A DNA stretch of 30,816 nt from a virus. How positions within the stretch are numbered: position 1 is the stretch's first letter; each line of letters opens with the position of its first letter. The DNA lies in the IMG/VR virus record IMGVR_UViG_3300019768_000015, positions 1 through 30,816 of that record, one strand, 5' to 3'. Positions 1 to 5,723 of this stretch are shown here, piece by piece. A model generated the notes under the pieces. The model was not told the origin of the DNA and did no database searches. It saw only the letters and a program-made list of their open reading frames with translations. The position numbers and the translations under genes were made by a program.

Positions 1-1595
1 AAAACCTTGACGTGGATCCCGTTGCTAAAGGTGATGAATATATTTTAAATTTCTATAAAAACGGCGAACCAAGACAAATGGTTGTTGATAAAGTAATGTT
101 TGAAGCTTTTAAACCTCAAAATTTTGACAATATAGCTAGTAAAGTAGCACAAAACTTTAAAAAATATGCTACAAATCCATTTAAATCATTAATTACTGAG
201 TACAACCCAGCCTTTTCTGTTGCAAATGTAATGAGAGATATACCAACAGCATTAACATTCTCTGACAATGCATTAAAAATGTCGGCTAAAGTACCAGAAG
301 CAGCTAAAGAAATTTTAACTAACGGTGATAGATTTAGACAATTTAAAGCTTTAGGCGGGACGAGAGAAGGTCTTATTGGTGCGGGTAAAGAATTTAGAGT
401 TCCTACAATTGGTGATAAATCAGGATTAAGAAAAGTTGCATCACAAGTTAATAAAGCTAATCCTTTCAAAATTATATCTGATGTAAATGGTTTTACTGAG
501 ACTTTGCCAAGATTTTCAGAATATTTAGCGGTGCTAGAAAAAACAGGCGATCCCGCGCTAGCTATTTATAAATCAGCAGACTTAACAACAGACTTTGCAA
601 AACATGGTAACACAACAAAATTGCTTGACAGTTTTGTACCTTACCTTAATCCGCAAGTTCAAGGTATGGATAAGTTTGCAAGATCGATTATAAACAATCC
701 TATTAAAACGGCAGCAGGAGCAGGAGCAGCGATAACAGTTCCTACACTTATACTAGATCAAATAAATAAAGATGATGAAGCTTACAACAACTTATCACCT
801 AGAGAGCGTAACTTATATTTTCAAATACCTTATGAAGATAAAAACGGTGAACGACAATTTATTAGAATACCGAAATCACGTGAATTAGGTGTGGTATTTA
901 GTAGTTTGTTCGATTGGTCATTAAGAAAATCTAGAGGACAGGAAGTGACTGGCGAAGAAATGAAACAAGCTATAACTGAAAACTTTGGAATAGGATTACA
1001 ACCTTTATGGACACCTGCATCTAAAGCGTGGACACAAATTAAAGACCCTGATGCATATGAGACAAATTTCTGGGGCGGTTTAATAGTACCTCAGTCACAA
1101 AGGAAATATAGTCCAGGTGAACAATATGACCTTAATTCATCAGGTATAGCTAAGGCGGTTGGTAGAAAGTTAAACATTTCACCATTTGTAATAGATTACT
1201 TTATGAAGTCTTACGGCGGAGTAGGCGCACAGTTTATACAACCTATCGGAGCAGACCGGAAAACAGATTTATTACAGCCGTTAACAGGCAGATTCAAAAC
1301 TGATCCGGTATTTAAATCTGATGCACAAGGTAAGTTCTTTGATTTACTAGATGTAGCTACTAAAGAAGCTAATGATTTTAATAGAATTAACCAATTACCA
1401 ACAAGTGGTCCAGAAAATATTGTTACACCTCTTGAAAAAAGAGCAAGCGAGTTACGCAAAGTATCACGAGAAATGACTGATTTAAGGAATCAAATTAAAG
1501 AATTGCAAGTTAAAAGAGGAAACGAAAATAAAATAAGGGAACTTCAAAAGGCTATTAACAAACTTGCATCTGATGCAGTTAGGGAGAATAAGTAA
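1..1595 (+). CDS. C-terminal part of a large internal virion protein (LPD38-like)
   Basis: The frame is open from the first bases (codons before the GTG at 12 have no stop), so this is the 3' end of a gene that starts outside the window. About 530 residues are visible. The stretch around residues 60-110 (NPAFSVANVMRDIP) resembles the C-terminal domain of very large polyvalent phage proteins (LPD38 type) that are packaged in the virion and ejected with DNA. A small hydrophobic, Gly/Ala-rich segment lies near residues 225-245, and the last ~55 residues are a charged coiled coil. Its place just before the lysis genes fits the end of the structural module in podoviruses. The family name rests on pattern memory; the virion role is inference. 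Confidence 0.6.
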   Translation, partial: NLDVDPVAKGDEYILNFYKNGEPRQMVVDKVMFEAFKPQNFDNIASKVAQNFKKYATNPFKSLITEYNPAFSVANVMRDIPTALTFSDNALKMSAKVPEAAKEILTNGDRFRQFKALGGTREGLIGAGKEFRVPTIGDKSGLRKVASQVNKANPFKIISDVNGFTETLPRFSEYLAVLEKTGDPALAIYKSADLTTDFAKHGNTTKLLDSFVPYLNPQVQGMDKFARSIINNPIKTAAGAGAAITVPTLILDQINKDDEAYNNLSPRERNLYFQIPYEDKNGERQFIRIPKSRELGVVFSSLFDWSLRKSRGQEVTGEEMKQAITENFGIGLQPLWTPASKAWTQIKDPDAYETNFWGGLIVPQSQRKYSPGEQYDLNSSGIAKAVGRKLNISPFVIDYFMKSYGGVGAQFIQPIGADRKTDLLQPLTGRFKTDPVFKSDAQGKFFDLLDVATKEANDFNRINQLPTSGPENIVTPLEKRASELRKVSREMTDLRNQIKELQVKRGNENKIRELQKAINKLASDAVRENK

Positions 1596-1726
1596 TGTAT
1601 GATATAATAAGGTATATAATTGATAACGCTGTATTTTTATTTTTAATCCTAGTTTTAGTGTTATCTTTGGGAAGTGCAATTTCAGAAAAGATACAACGGT
1701 GGAGGGTAAAACATGGTAGATCATAA
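1595..1726 (+). CDS. 43-residue membrane protein at start of lysis module
   Basis: The ATG at 1595 overlaps the stop of the upstream virion gene by one base (TAATG), so translation is probably coupled. The product has one strong hydrophobic segment (about residues 11-30, FLFLILVLVLSLGSA) followed by a short basic tail. It ends inside the first codons of the XhlA-like gene, another sign of coupled translation. Single-span miniproteins here are typical of holin or spanin-like accessory factors, but the sequence has no signature that I recognise. Function unknown; a lysis accessory role is inferred from position. Confidence 0.55.
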   Translation: MYDIIRYIIDNAVFLFLILVLVLSLGSAISEKIQRWRVKHGRS

Positions 1727-1922
1727 CACATGTCAAGGATATAACGAATTAGATAAACGGCTTATTGTAGTTGAAACGGAGCAAGGCACAATGAAAAGTG
1801 ATATACAAGATATTAAGCAAAGTCAAAAAGAAGCAAGAACACTAGCAATGACTACATTAATAACAAGCCTATTATCAGCATTAGGCATAATAGCAACACT
1901 TATCATTACGATGGGAGGTTAG
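1713..1922 (+). CDS. XhlA-like hemolysin/holin accessory protein
   Basis: The 69-residue product has a charged amphipathic N-terminal half (residues 10-45, predicted coiled coil) and a single C-terminal membrane span (about residues 46-67) ending in GG. This is the architecture of the XhlA family, which in Bacillus PBSX-type phages cooperates with a holin to permeabilise the membrane and release endolysin. The ribosome site GGAGGG lies 7-8 nt before the ATG. The gene starts inside the preceding 43-residue gene and is followed after one base by the HhH gene, so the lysis genes form one operon. Confidence 0.8.
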   Translation: MVDHNTCQGYNELDKRLIVVETEQGTMKSDIQDIKQSQKEARTLAMTTLITSLLSALGIIATLIITMGG

Positions 1923-1923
1923 T

Positions 1924-2190
1924 ATGAGTAAAAGATTATTAAAATCTTATTCTATTGTATTAGCTGTAGTAATCGTATTAGTTGCAGTTTTGGGGGTTGC
2001 ATTATATCAACCCTCAATTCACACAACAACCATAGAGGAATTAACTGAAATTAACGGCATAGGCGAGTATTACGCACAATCTATAGTAACATACCTAGAA
2101 AACAATCCCGATTGTTCTATAGAGGATTTAGACGATATAAAGTATATTGGTGACAGTGTACTGAGTAAGTTAAGAAAGAGGTATAGATGA
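1924..2190 (+). CDS. Membrane-anchored helix-hairpin-helix (ComEA-like) protein
   Basis: The 88-residue product starts with a short basic stretch (MSKRLLKSYS), then a hydrophobic span (residues 11-28), then a helix-hairpin-helix region (residues 35-88) with the motifs ELTEINGIGEYYAQ and DLDDIKYIGDSVLSKLRKR. This order is that of ComEA, the membrane-tethered DNA receptor of competent Gram-positive bacteria, so the HhH domain should face outward. It sits between the XhlA-like gene and the endolysin, overlapping the latter by ATGA. In other proteins HhH domains bind DNA backbones without sequence preference. Whether this one binds DNA, affects entry of other phage DNA, or serves lysis is unknown. 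Confidence 0.75.
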   Translation: MSKRLLKSYSIVLAVVIVLVAVLGVALYQPSIHTTTIEELTEINGIGEYYAQSIVTYLENNPDCSIEDLDDIKYIGDSVLSKLRKRYR

Positions 2191-3338
2191 TTAAAATAGT
2201 ATTGGATGCAGGGCATGGACCTAACACGCCAGGTAAAAGAACCCCTATGTTTGAAAACGGAACTTTTATGCATGAACATGAGTTTAACGATGCAGTGGTC
2301 CAAAAGTTAAAAAGCAAACTAGAATTAAACGATAGTTTTACAGTAACAGTAGTTTCATCATCTACAGAAGATGTACCTTTGGAAACAAGAGTTGCAAGAG
2401 AAAAGCAAGTAAGAGCAGATTTATTCTTATCTGTACATGCAAATGCGTTAACCGGTATGTGGGGATCGCAAAACGGTATAGAATCTTATAGTAATATTGG
2501 TTCTGTGAAAGGTGCTAAGTACTGTAAAGTAATACAAGATGGTTTGATTGCTTCAACTGGTCTAAGGAATAGAGGTTGTAAAACATCTTCATTCTATGTA
2601 CTAAAAAATACTTACGGGCCAGCAGTACTAATTGAATGTGGTTTTATGGATAATAAAGAAGAAGCAAAACTTTTAATGTCAGATGCGTATCGTGAAACTA
2701 TAGCAGAAGGCTTATATAATTCTATATGTGCTATATTTAATGTAGAATATAAAACAGAGATAAAAGGTTATAAAATAATCGGTACTCCTACTTGTACAGT
2801 AGAACAAATGAAACAATGGGCCAAAGATAGAGGGGCAACACAAACATTTATTGATTTAGCGGACCTTTTCTATGAATTAGGGCTAAAATACAATTGTGAT
2901 CCTGCTGTTGTATATTCTCAATCTGCTAAAGAGACTGGATTCATGAGATTTGGAGGTGTAATTGATGAAACATACCATAATACATGCGGTCTTAAAATTA
3001 CATCAGGTGGTGGAAACTACGATCCAGATGCACATAAAAAATTTAAGGATTGGAAAGAAGGAATTACAGCTCATATTCATCATTTGTTATTATATGCTGG
3101 TGCTGAAGGTTTTCCTTTAAGTGACACACCTGACCCTAGACATTTTGCATGGATATTAGGTAAAGCACCTACTGTCGAAATGTTGAGCGGTAATTGGGCG
3201 CCTAGCAAGACTTATGGTGAATCTATAGTAGACCAATACATTAATGGTATTTTAAGCACTAAGGTAGAAATAATAGACTATAAAGCTAAGTACGAGGAAG
3301 TACAGGCTAAACTAGATAAGATTAAGGAGATACTATGA
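2187..3338 (+). CDS. Bifunctional endolysin: amidase_3 plus glucosaminidase
   Basis: The 383-residue protein has two catalytic domains. Residues 1-190 are an N-acetylmuramoyl-L-alanine amidase (amidase_3): DAGHG with zinc ligand H10, E32, H84 in SVHANA and catalytic E150 in LIECGF. Residues ~195-360 resemble the glucosaminidase family, with the likely catalytic E249 in SQSAKETG and an aromatic/Gly-rich body. It would cut both the stem-peptide amide bond and the glycan strand of host peptidoglycan. There is no signal peptide, so release should depend on the holins. Translation is coupled at ATGA to the gene before it and at ATGA to the holin after it. The C-terminal 25 residues are charged and helical rather than a known wall-binding repeat. 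Confidence 0.88.
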   Translation: MIKIVLDAGHGPNTPGKRTPMFENGTFMHEHEFNDAVVQKLKSKLELNDSFTVTVVSSSTEDVPLETRVAREKQVRADLFLSVHANALTGMWGSQNGIESYSNIGSVKGAKYCKVIQDGLIASTGLRNRGCKTSSFYVLKNTYGPAVLIECGFMDNKEEAKLLMSDAYRETIAEGLYNSICAIFNVEYKTEIKGYKIIGTPTCTVEQMKQWAKDRGATQTFIDLADLFYELGLKYNCDPAVVYSQSAKETGFMRFGGVIDETYHNTCGLKITSGGGNYDPDAHKKFKDWKEGITAHIHHLLLYAGAEGFPLSDTPDPRHFAWILGKAPTVEMLSGNWAPSKTYGESIVDQYINGILSTKVEIIDYKAKYEEVQAKLDKIKEIL

Positions 3339-3541
3339 AAGAATTAATTAAAAGATTAAGACATCCGGGTACATTAATAGGTTTGGTGGGTATGATTGGA
3401 TTACTATTAACTCAATTCGGTGTAAAAATTGATTTAGAATGGTTAGACACAACTATTAAGATTATTTGTAGTATTATGACTGTACTAGGATTAACTACTG
3501 ATCCTACTACTCCAGGAGTATACAACCCAACTAAAAAGTGA
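3335..3541 (+). CDS. phiLC3-type phage holin
   Basis: The 68-residue product has a basic N terminus, two hydrophobic segments (about residues 13-30 and 40-53) and the family-typical ending VLGLTTDPTTPGVYNP. This matches the phiLC3 holin family of Gram-positive phages, which form the membrane lesion that lets the endolysin reach the wall. The start codon overlaps the endolysin stop (ATGA), with AAGGAG upstream. It is the last gene of the lysis operon; a terminator follows 46 nt later. Having both an XhlA-like protein and a holin parallels PBSX-type lysis cassettes, though the gene order is different. Confidence 0.88.
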   Translation: MKELIKRLRHPGTLIGLVGMIGLLLTQFGVKIDLEWLDTTIKIICSIMTVLGLTTDPTTPGVYNPTKK

Positions 3542-3587
3542 TACAATAGATTAAGACTCATGTCTATTTCATACCATACAATCCTTT

Positions 3588-3617
3588 AAAACCATAACTT
3601 TCGGGCTATGGTTTTTT
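3588..3617 (+). terminator. Terminator of the lysis operon
   Basis: AAAACCATA (3588-3596) pairs with TATGGTTTT (3607-3615) around a 10-nt loop, followed by a run of six T. It ends the late/lysis transcript and faces the terminator of the minus-strand cassette, so the two convergent units are insulated from each other. Confidence 0.8.
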
Positions 3618-3624
3618 AGTGCAA

Positions 3625-3647
3625 TAAAAAACACCCCTAAGGATGTT
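3625..3647 (-). terminator. Terminator of the minus-strand radical SAM cassette
   Basis: On the minus strand AACATCC pairs with GGGTGTT (7 bp, one wobble) around a TTAG loop and is followed by six T. The stem starts within the stop codon region of the 39-codon gene, so the transcript ends immediately after it. This places the small gene inside the same transcription unit as the radical SAM gene. Confidence 0.75.
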
Positions 3648-3765
3648 ATTCAGTAATTATGCTAAGTTGTCCGCAAGCTGCACCGTTATCTATTTCACTT
3701 TGTGTTGCAATAGCTACAGCATAATCATATCCGTTTTCTTGTAACTGTTTTTTTATATCGTTCAT
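3646..3765 (-). CDS. 39-residue RlmN/Cfr-type catalytic-cysteine tail, encoded separately
   Basis: The product contains EIDNGAACGQLSII, which matches the C-terminal motif of RlmN rRNA/tRNA methyltransferases (in E. coli, DDIDAACGQLAG around Cys355, the cysteine methylated during catalysis). The residues before it (IKKQLQENGYDYAVAIAT) align with the helix and strand that precede this motif in RlmN. The neighbouring upstream gene encodes the rest of that fold but stops short of the motif. The gene is in a different frame, begins 8 nt after the upstream stop, and has AGGAGG 5 nt before its ATG. It is either a true second subunit or the product of a frameshift in a once continuous gene. The motif identification is firm; the separate function is inference. 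Confidence 0.8.
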   Translation of the reverse strand: MNDIKKQLQENGYDYAVAIATQSEIDNGAACGQLSIITE

Positions 3766-3773
3766 AATTCCTC

Positions 3774-4559
3774 CTACTTCAAGTTAGTTGTTTCTATCAC
3801 CCCATTACCCATATTGTTCTCACTCGATACACTGTTAGGGTTTATTGGTGATAGTTTAATAAAAAAATCATCTTTATTAAAATACTGTTTAATAATATTA
3901 ATGTCAAAATCCGATTTATCTACCAACGTCATATTAATTGTTGTTTTTAAATGTGATTTAGTTTTTACTTGACCGAGTTCTTTTATTGACATTTTATTTT
4001 TTATAGGAATAAGCCAATCTCTCTTATTCTCTATGAGTGAGTGTAGTGATAATTGCAATGTAATATTATCTTTTATCCATGAAAAATCTGAATTTTTTAA
4101 TCCCACTGTAGATATATAGTGATGCACATTAGGATATTTGTTATCTATTATATCTATTGCTTTTTTTACTTCTTGTATGTTTAAGAAGGGCTCGCCCATT
4201 CTAGTATAGTTAATCTTATTTTCCTTTGCTTCTCCGAATTTAAAACCTTTGTTTTTTTCTATTACAAATTCAATTTGAGATACTATTTCATCTGCGGTTA
4301 AATTTCTCCATTTTTTTAATTGACCAGTAGCGCAAAATTTGCATCCTACAGGGCAACCAGACATACAGCTAACTCCTATCATGTACCTTTCTGTGTAGTC
4401 TCCTAAACCTTCATCTTTTAATTTGTTTGTGTGATCATTAATGCAATTTTTCGTATAATAAGGCAAATGTGTTGATGTTACCTCTATAGGATAATTATCC
4501 CATGTTTCTAAAGCATACACAACACCATTAGAAAACTCTTTCCTTTTTAATTCTTTCAT
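3774..4559 (-). CDS. RlmN/Cfr-like radical SAM methyltransferase, N-terminal and core part
   Basis: The start at 4559 is chosen because GGAGG (4565-4569) lies 5 nt before it; the in-frame ATG at 4571 contributes bases to that site. The 261 residues contain the radical SAM 4Fe-4S motif C69-x3-C73-x2-C76 (CPVGCKFCATG), MGEPFLN at 121-127 (SAM binding), STVG, LQLSLHS, a WLIPI strand and KLSPINP, all in RlmN order. RlmN methylates C2 of A2503 in 23S rRNA and A37 of some tRNAs; Cfr methylates C8 of A2503. Oddities: no RlmN N-terminal accessory domain; the position of RlmN Cys118 is Gly62, with a Cys at 65 instead; no cysteine follows C76. The missing C-terminal Cys motif is in the next gene. It is the only minus-strand unit in the window. 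Confidence 0.85.
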   Translation of the reverse strand: MKELKRKEFSNGVVYALETWDNYPIEVTSTHLPYYTKNCINDHTNKLKDEGLGDYTERYMIGVSCMSGCPVGCKFCATGQLKKWRNLTADEIVSQIEFVIEKNKGFKFGEAKENKINYTRMGEPFLNIQEVKKAIDIIDNKYPNVHHYISTVGLKNSDFSWIKDNITLQLSLHSLIENKRDWLIPIKNKMSIKELGQVKTKSHLKTTINMTLVDKSDFDINIIKQYFNKDDFFIKLSPINPNSVSSENNMGNGVIETTNLK

Positions 4560-4572
4560 AATAACCTCCATT

Positions 4573-4597
4573 AAAAAAACTCCTCACGTATGAGAAG
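4573..4597 (-). terminator. Attenuator-like terminator just upstream of the radical SAM gene
   Basis: On the minus strand CTTCTCA (4597-4591) pairs with TGAGGAG (4586-4580) around a TACG tetraloop, followed by seven T (4579-4573). The ribosome binding site of the radical SAM gene starts 3 nt later. A complete intrinsic terminator between promoter and gene suggests conditional read-through. Its 5' arm begins directly after the stop codon of the upstream leader ORF, so a ribosome held there would cover the arm. Confidence 0.7.
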
Positions 4598-4660
4598 CTA
4601 ACTAATGCTATTAGTGACAAGAATCGTGTTCAAGCCAGTAATGCTGTATTCGATTAACAT
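4598..4660 (-). CDS. Candidate 20-residue leader peptide of the radical SAM cassette
   Basis: ATG at 4660 opens 20 codons (MLIEYSITGLNTILVTNSIS) and ends with TAG at 4600-4598, abutting the 5' arm of the attenuator hairpin. A small hairpin (ACTAAT/ATTAGT, 4601-4615) covers its last codons, and another (ATTAAC/GTTAAT, 4653-4667) covers its start codon. The position is that expected for a regulatory leader ORF of an attenuated resistance-type gene. No good ribosome binding site precedes it, which weakens the call; a 20-codon ORF can occur by chance. Confidence 0.4.
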   Translation of the reverse strand: MLIEYSITGLNTILVTNSIS

Positions 4661-4693
4661 TGTTAATATAGGACGAAGCACGACCTTATAATA

Positions 4694-4722
4694 AGTGTAA
4701 ACCTGATCTATAAATAAATCAA
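4694..4722 (-). promoter_or_regulatory. Candidate promoter of the radical SAM cassette
   Basis: On the minus strand TTGATT (4722-4717), a 17-nt spacer and TACACT (4699-4694) give a moderate sigma-A match. The expected start near 4687 leaves a leader of about 128 nt before the radical SAM gene, containing the leader ORF and the attenuator hairpin. Confidence 0.45.
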
Positions 4723-4723
4723 C

Positions 4724-4737
4724 GCAAAATATTTTGC
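4724..4737. promoter_or_regulatory. Perfect 14-bp palindrome between divergent promoters
   Basis: GCAAAATATTTTGC is a perfect inverted repeat. It lies 1 bp beyond the -35 box of the minus-strand radical SAM promoter and 22 bp before the extended -10 of the plus-strand candidate small RNA. A dimeric regulator bound here could act on both. The regulator is unknown. Confidence 0.5.
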
Positions 4738-4759
4738 ACTTTTAAATCATATTTACCTA

Positions 4760-4768
4760 TGCTACAAT
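4760..4768 (+). promoter_or_regulatory. Extended -10 promoter of candidate small RNA
   Basis: TGCTACAAT is an extended -10 (TGnTACAAT) with a weak TTTAAA-like -35 about 16 nt upstream. Transcription would start near 4775, heading away from the radical SAM cassette. Confidence 0.45.
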
Positions 4769-4774
4769 ATACAT

Positions 4775-4927
4775 ACACATTGGGTGTCACCCATGTATCT
4801 TATTACCTTCACTATCTCTTATCGTAACGGAGATATAAGGTAACATCAAGGTCTATTACATCAAAGAAGCCTTGTCCCTCTTTAGAGTGGAATATTAAGA
4901 ATCCTTATGGTTTTAGGGTTCTTTTTT
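4775..4927 (+). ncRNA. Candidate ~150-nt structured small RNA with its own terminator
   Basis: No protein gene fits here. Hairpins follow one another: ACAT-GGGTG/CACCC-ATGT (4777-4796, one bulged T); a long two-part stem TTACCTT/AAGGTAA enclosing TATCTC/GAGATA (4803-4843); CAAGG/CCTTG (4847-4874); CTCTTTAGAG (4878-4887); and the terminator stem AAGAATCC/GGGTTCTT (4897-4904 with 4916-4923) with six T. An extended -10 promoter lies just upstream. The arrangement of promoter, compact hairpins and terminator is that of an independently transcribed RNA. I do not recognise the family. A 14-codon ORF from 4793 lacks a ribosome binding site. Confidence 0.5.
4897..4927 (+). terminator. Terminator of the candidate small RNA
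   Basis: AAGAATCC pairs with GGGTTCTT (8 bp, one wobble) around an 11-nt loop and is followed by six T. It is the only strong plus-strand terminator between 4600 and 5700, so it separates the small RNA from the tRNA unit. Confidence 0.7.
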
Positions 4928-5320
4928 ATTGGGTTTTAATAGAAGTTTGAAAGATTTATTCGTAATTTGATAGAGTTAACCCCTATACACCCAAAAACAA
5001 ATAGTTTAAAAGGTATAAAGAGGTTAATTTTAGTTTGATGAGTTTACACGCAACCGCACTAGACTATATTTATTAACATGCTAATACTCAAACGATTACT
5101 TTTCCGTCCGCAATCTCGTATTAGTTCCCTTGCATAAGCACCAGAAAACCACACCTCGCCTTTTAATTGGTAGCGACAACCTAACACCACAGATCAACAA
5201 GTAAATATAGTAACCCCTCACTGTGTTTGTTGATTTTACGTTTAGGCTCAACTTACCTTAGTGTTTAACGTGTTTTCTATTACCCACGACCATATAAAAA
5301 AGCCTAACCGATGGCTAGAC
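4928..5320. other. Non-coding structured interval between small RNA and tRNA unit
   Basis: No ORF with a ribosome binding site is present on either strand. Visible pairing: TTAACC/GGTTAA (4976-4981 with 5022-5027) enclosing TATAC/GTATA (4984-4988 with 5013-5017); CTAATAC/GTATTAG (5081-5087 with 5118-5124) enclosing GATT/AATC; and two mutually exclusive helices, CACAG/CTGTG (5188-5192 with 5221-5225) and ATCAACAA/TTGTTGAT (5193-5200 with 5227-5234). The plus strand is C-rich and the minus strand G-rich here, so the functional strand is uncertain. Confidence 0.5.
5043..5070 (+). promoter_or_regulatory. Candidate promoter inside the non-coding region
   Basis: TTTACA, a 16-nt spacer and TATATT give a good sigma-A match with no gene downstream until the tRNA. 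If used, it would make a transcript of about 680 nt running through the tRNA to the terminator at 5724. Confidence 0.4.
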
Positions 5321-5349
5321 TTGAAATATCATGTAATATCGTGTACAAT
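5321..5349 (+). promoter_or_regulatory. Promoter of the tRNA unit
   Basis: TTGAAA (5321-5326), a 17-nt spacer and TACAAT (5344-5349). The expected start near 5356 gives a ~145-nt leader before the tRNA. The leader has two strong hairpins: CTTATCAGGT/ACCT-a-GATAAG at 5408-5434 and TAGGGG/CCCCTA at 5472-5494. Confidence 0.6.
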
Positions 5350-5500
5350 TAACATATAGCAATTGAAACACTTTTATTCGAATTTTCGAAGTCGATTCGG
5401 TTAACTGCTTATCAGGTCGGCAAACCTAGATAAGACTTGTATTCATTTGTTATATTCATTTTAACACATTATAGGGGATAAAGCAAAACCCCTACATTCT

Positions 5501-5575
5501 GTAGATATACGCAAGCGATATGCGACGAGTTTTGGGAACTCGAAGTCCTAGGTTCGATTCCTAGTATCTGCACCA
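5501..5575 (+). tRNA. tRNA-Pro (anticodon UGG), CCA encoded
   Basis: A full cloverleaf can be drawn: acceptor GTAGATA/TATCTGC with A73 and encoded CCA; D stem CGCA/TGCG; anticodon stem CGAGT/ACTCG with loop TTTGGGA, giving anticodon TGG at 5533-5535 and G37 as in bacterial tRNA-Pro; T arm CTAGG-TTCGATT-CCTAG. It would read CCA and probably other Pro codons. Two oddities: the 7-nt D loop AGCGATA lacks the usual GG (the base at 19 appears to be A, so the G19-C56 elbow pair is lost), and the acceptor begins G1-C72, whereas bacterial tRNA-Pro normally has C1-G72. Confidence 0.88.
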
Positions 5576-5723
5576 AGACGTTTCTTGTCTACGGTCAAAC
5601 GGCAAGCGGTGGTAGAGTCTCCTGAGAATGTCGAAAAACAAAAGACTAACAAACAATTGAATCCTAGAGATATCCGTCCCATGTAGAGGGCTGTTGCAAG
5701 TGAAAGTCTTGTCAATTGTGATT
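5576..5723 (+). ncRNA. Structured 3' tail of the tRNA transcript
   Basis: No ORF with a ribosome binding site is seen. AGAC/GTCT pairs right after the CCA end (5576-5590). AAGACT (5642-5647) can pair either with AGTCT (5616-5620) or with AGTCTT (5705-5710), and CAATTG occurs twice (5654-5659, 5713-5718) just inside and outside that helix, so alternative folds are possible. The stretch is transcribed with the tRNA up to the terminator at 5724. It contains no second complete cloverleaf. Confidence 0.4.

Noticed and set aside
3774-3776. Programmed frameshift joining the radical SAM ORF to the 39-codon ORF
   Set aside because: No classic slippery heptamer is visible before the TAG, and the AGGAGG lies after it, placed as a normal initiation site for the small ORF. 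Kept only as an alternative in the main finding.
4793-4837. 14-codon ORF inside the candidate small RNA
   Set aside because: No ribosome binding site, and it lies across strong hairpins; chance ORF.
4861-4927. T-box riboswitch suggested by AGAGTGGAA before a terminator
   Set aside because: The conserved T-box core (AGGGUGGNACCGCG) is not present and no biosynthetic or synthetase gene follows.
5297-5316. Minus-strand terminator-like sequence AGCC...GGCT followed by T6
   Set aside because: The stem is only 4 bp with an 8-nt loop; too weak to call, and no minus-strand gene ends here.
5576-5723. Second tRNA or a phi29-type packaging RNA after tRNA-Pro
   Set aside because: No complete cloverleaf can be drawn, and the terminase is of the TerS/TerL type, which does not use a packaging RNA.
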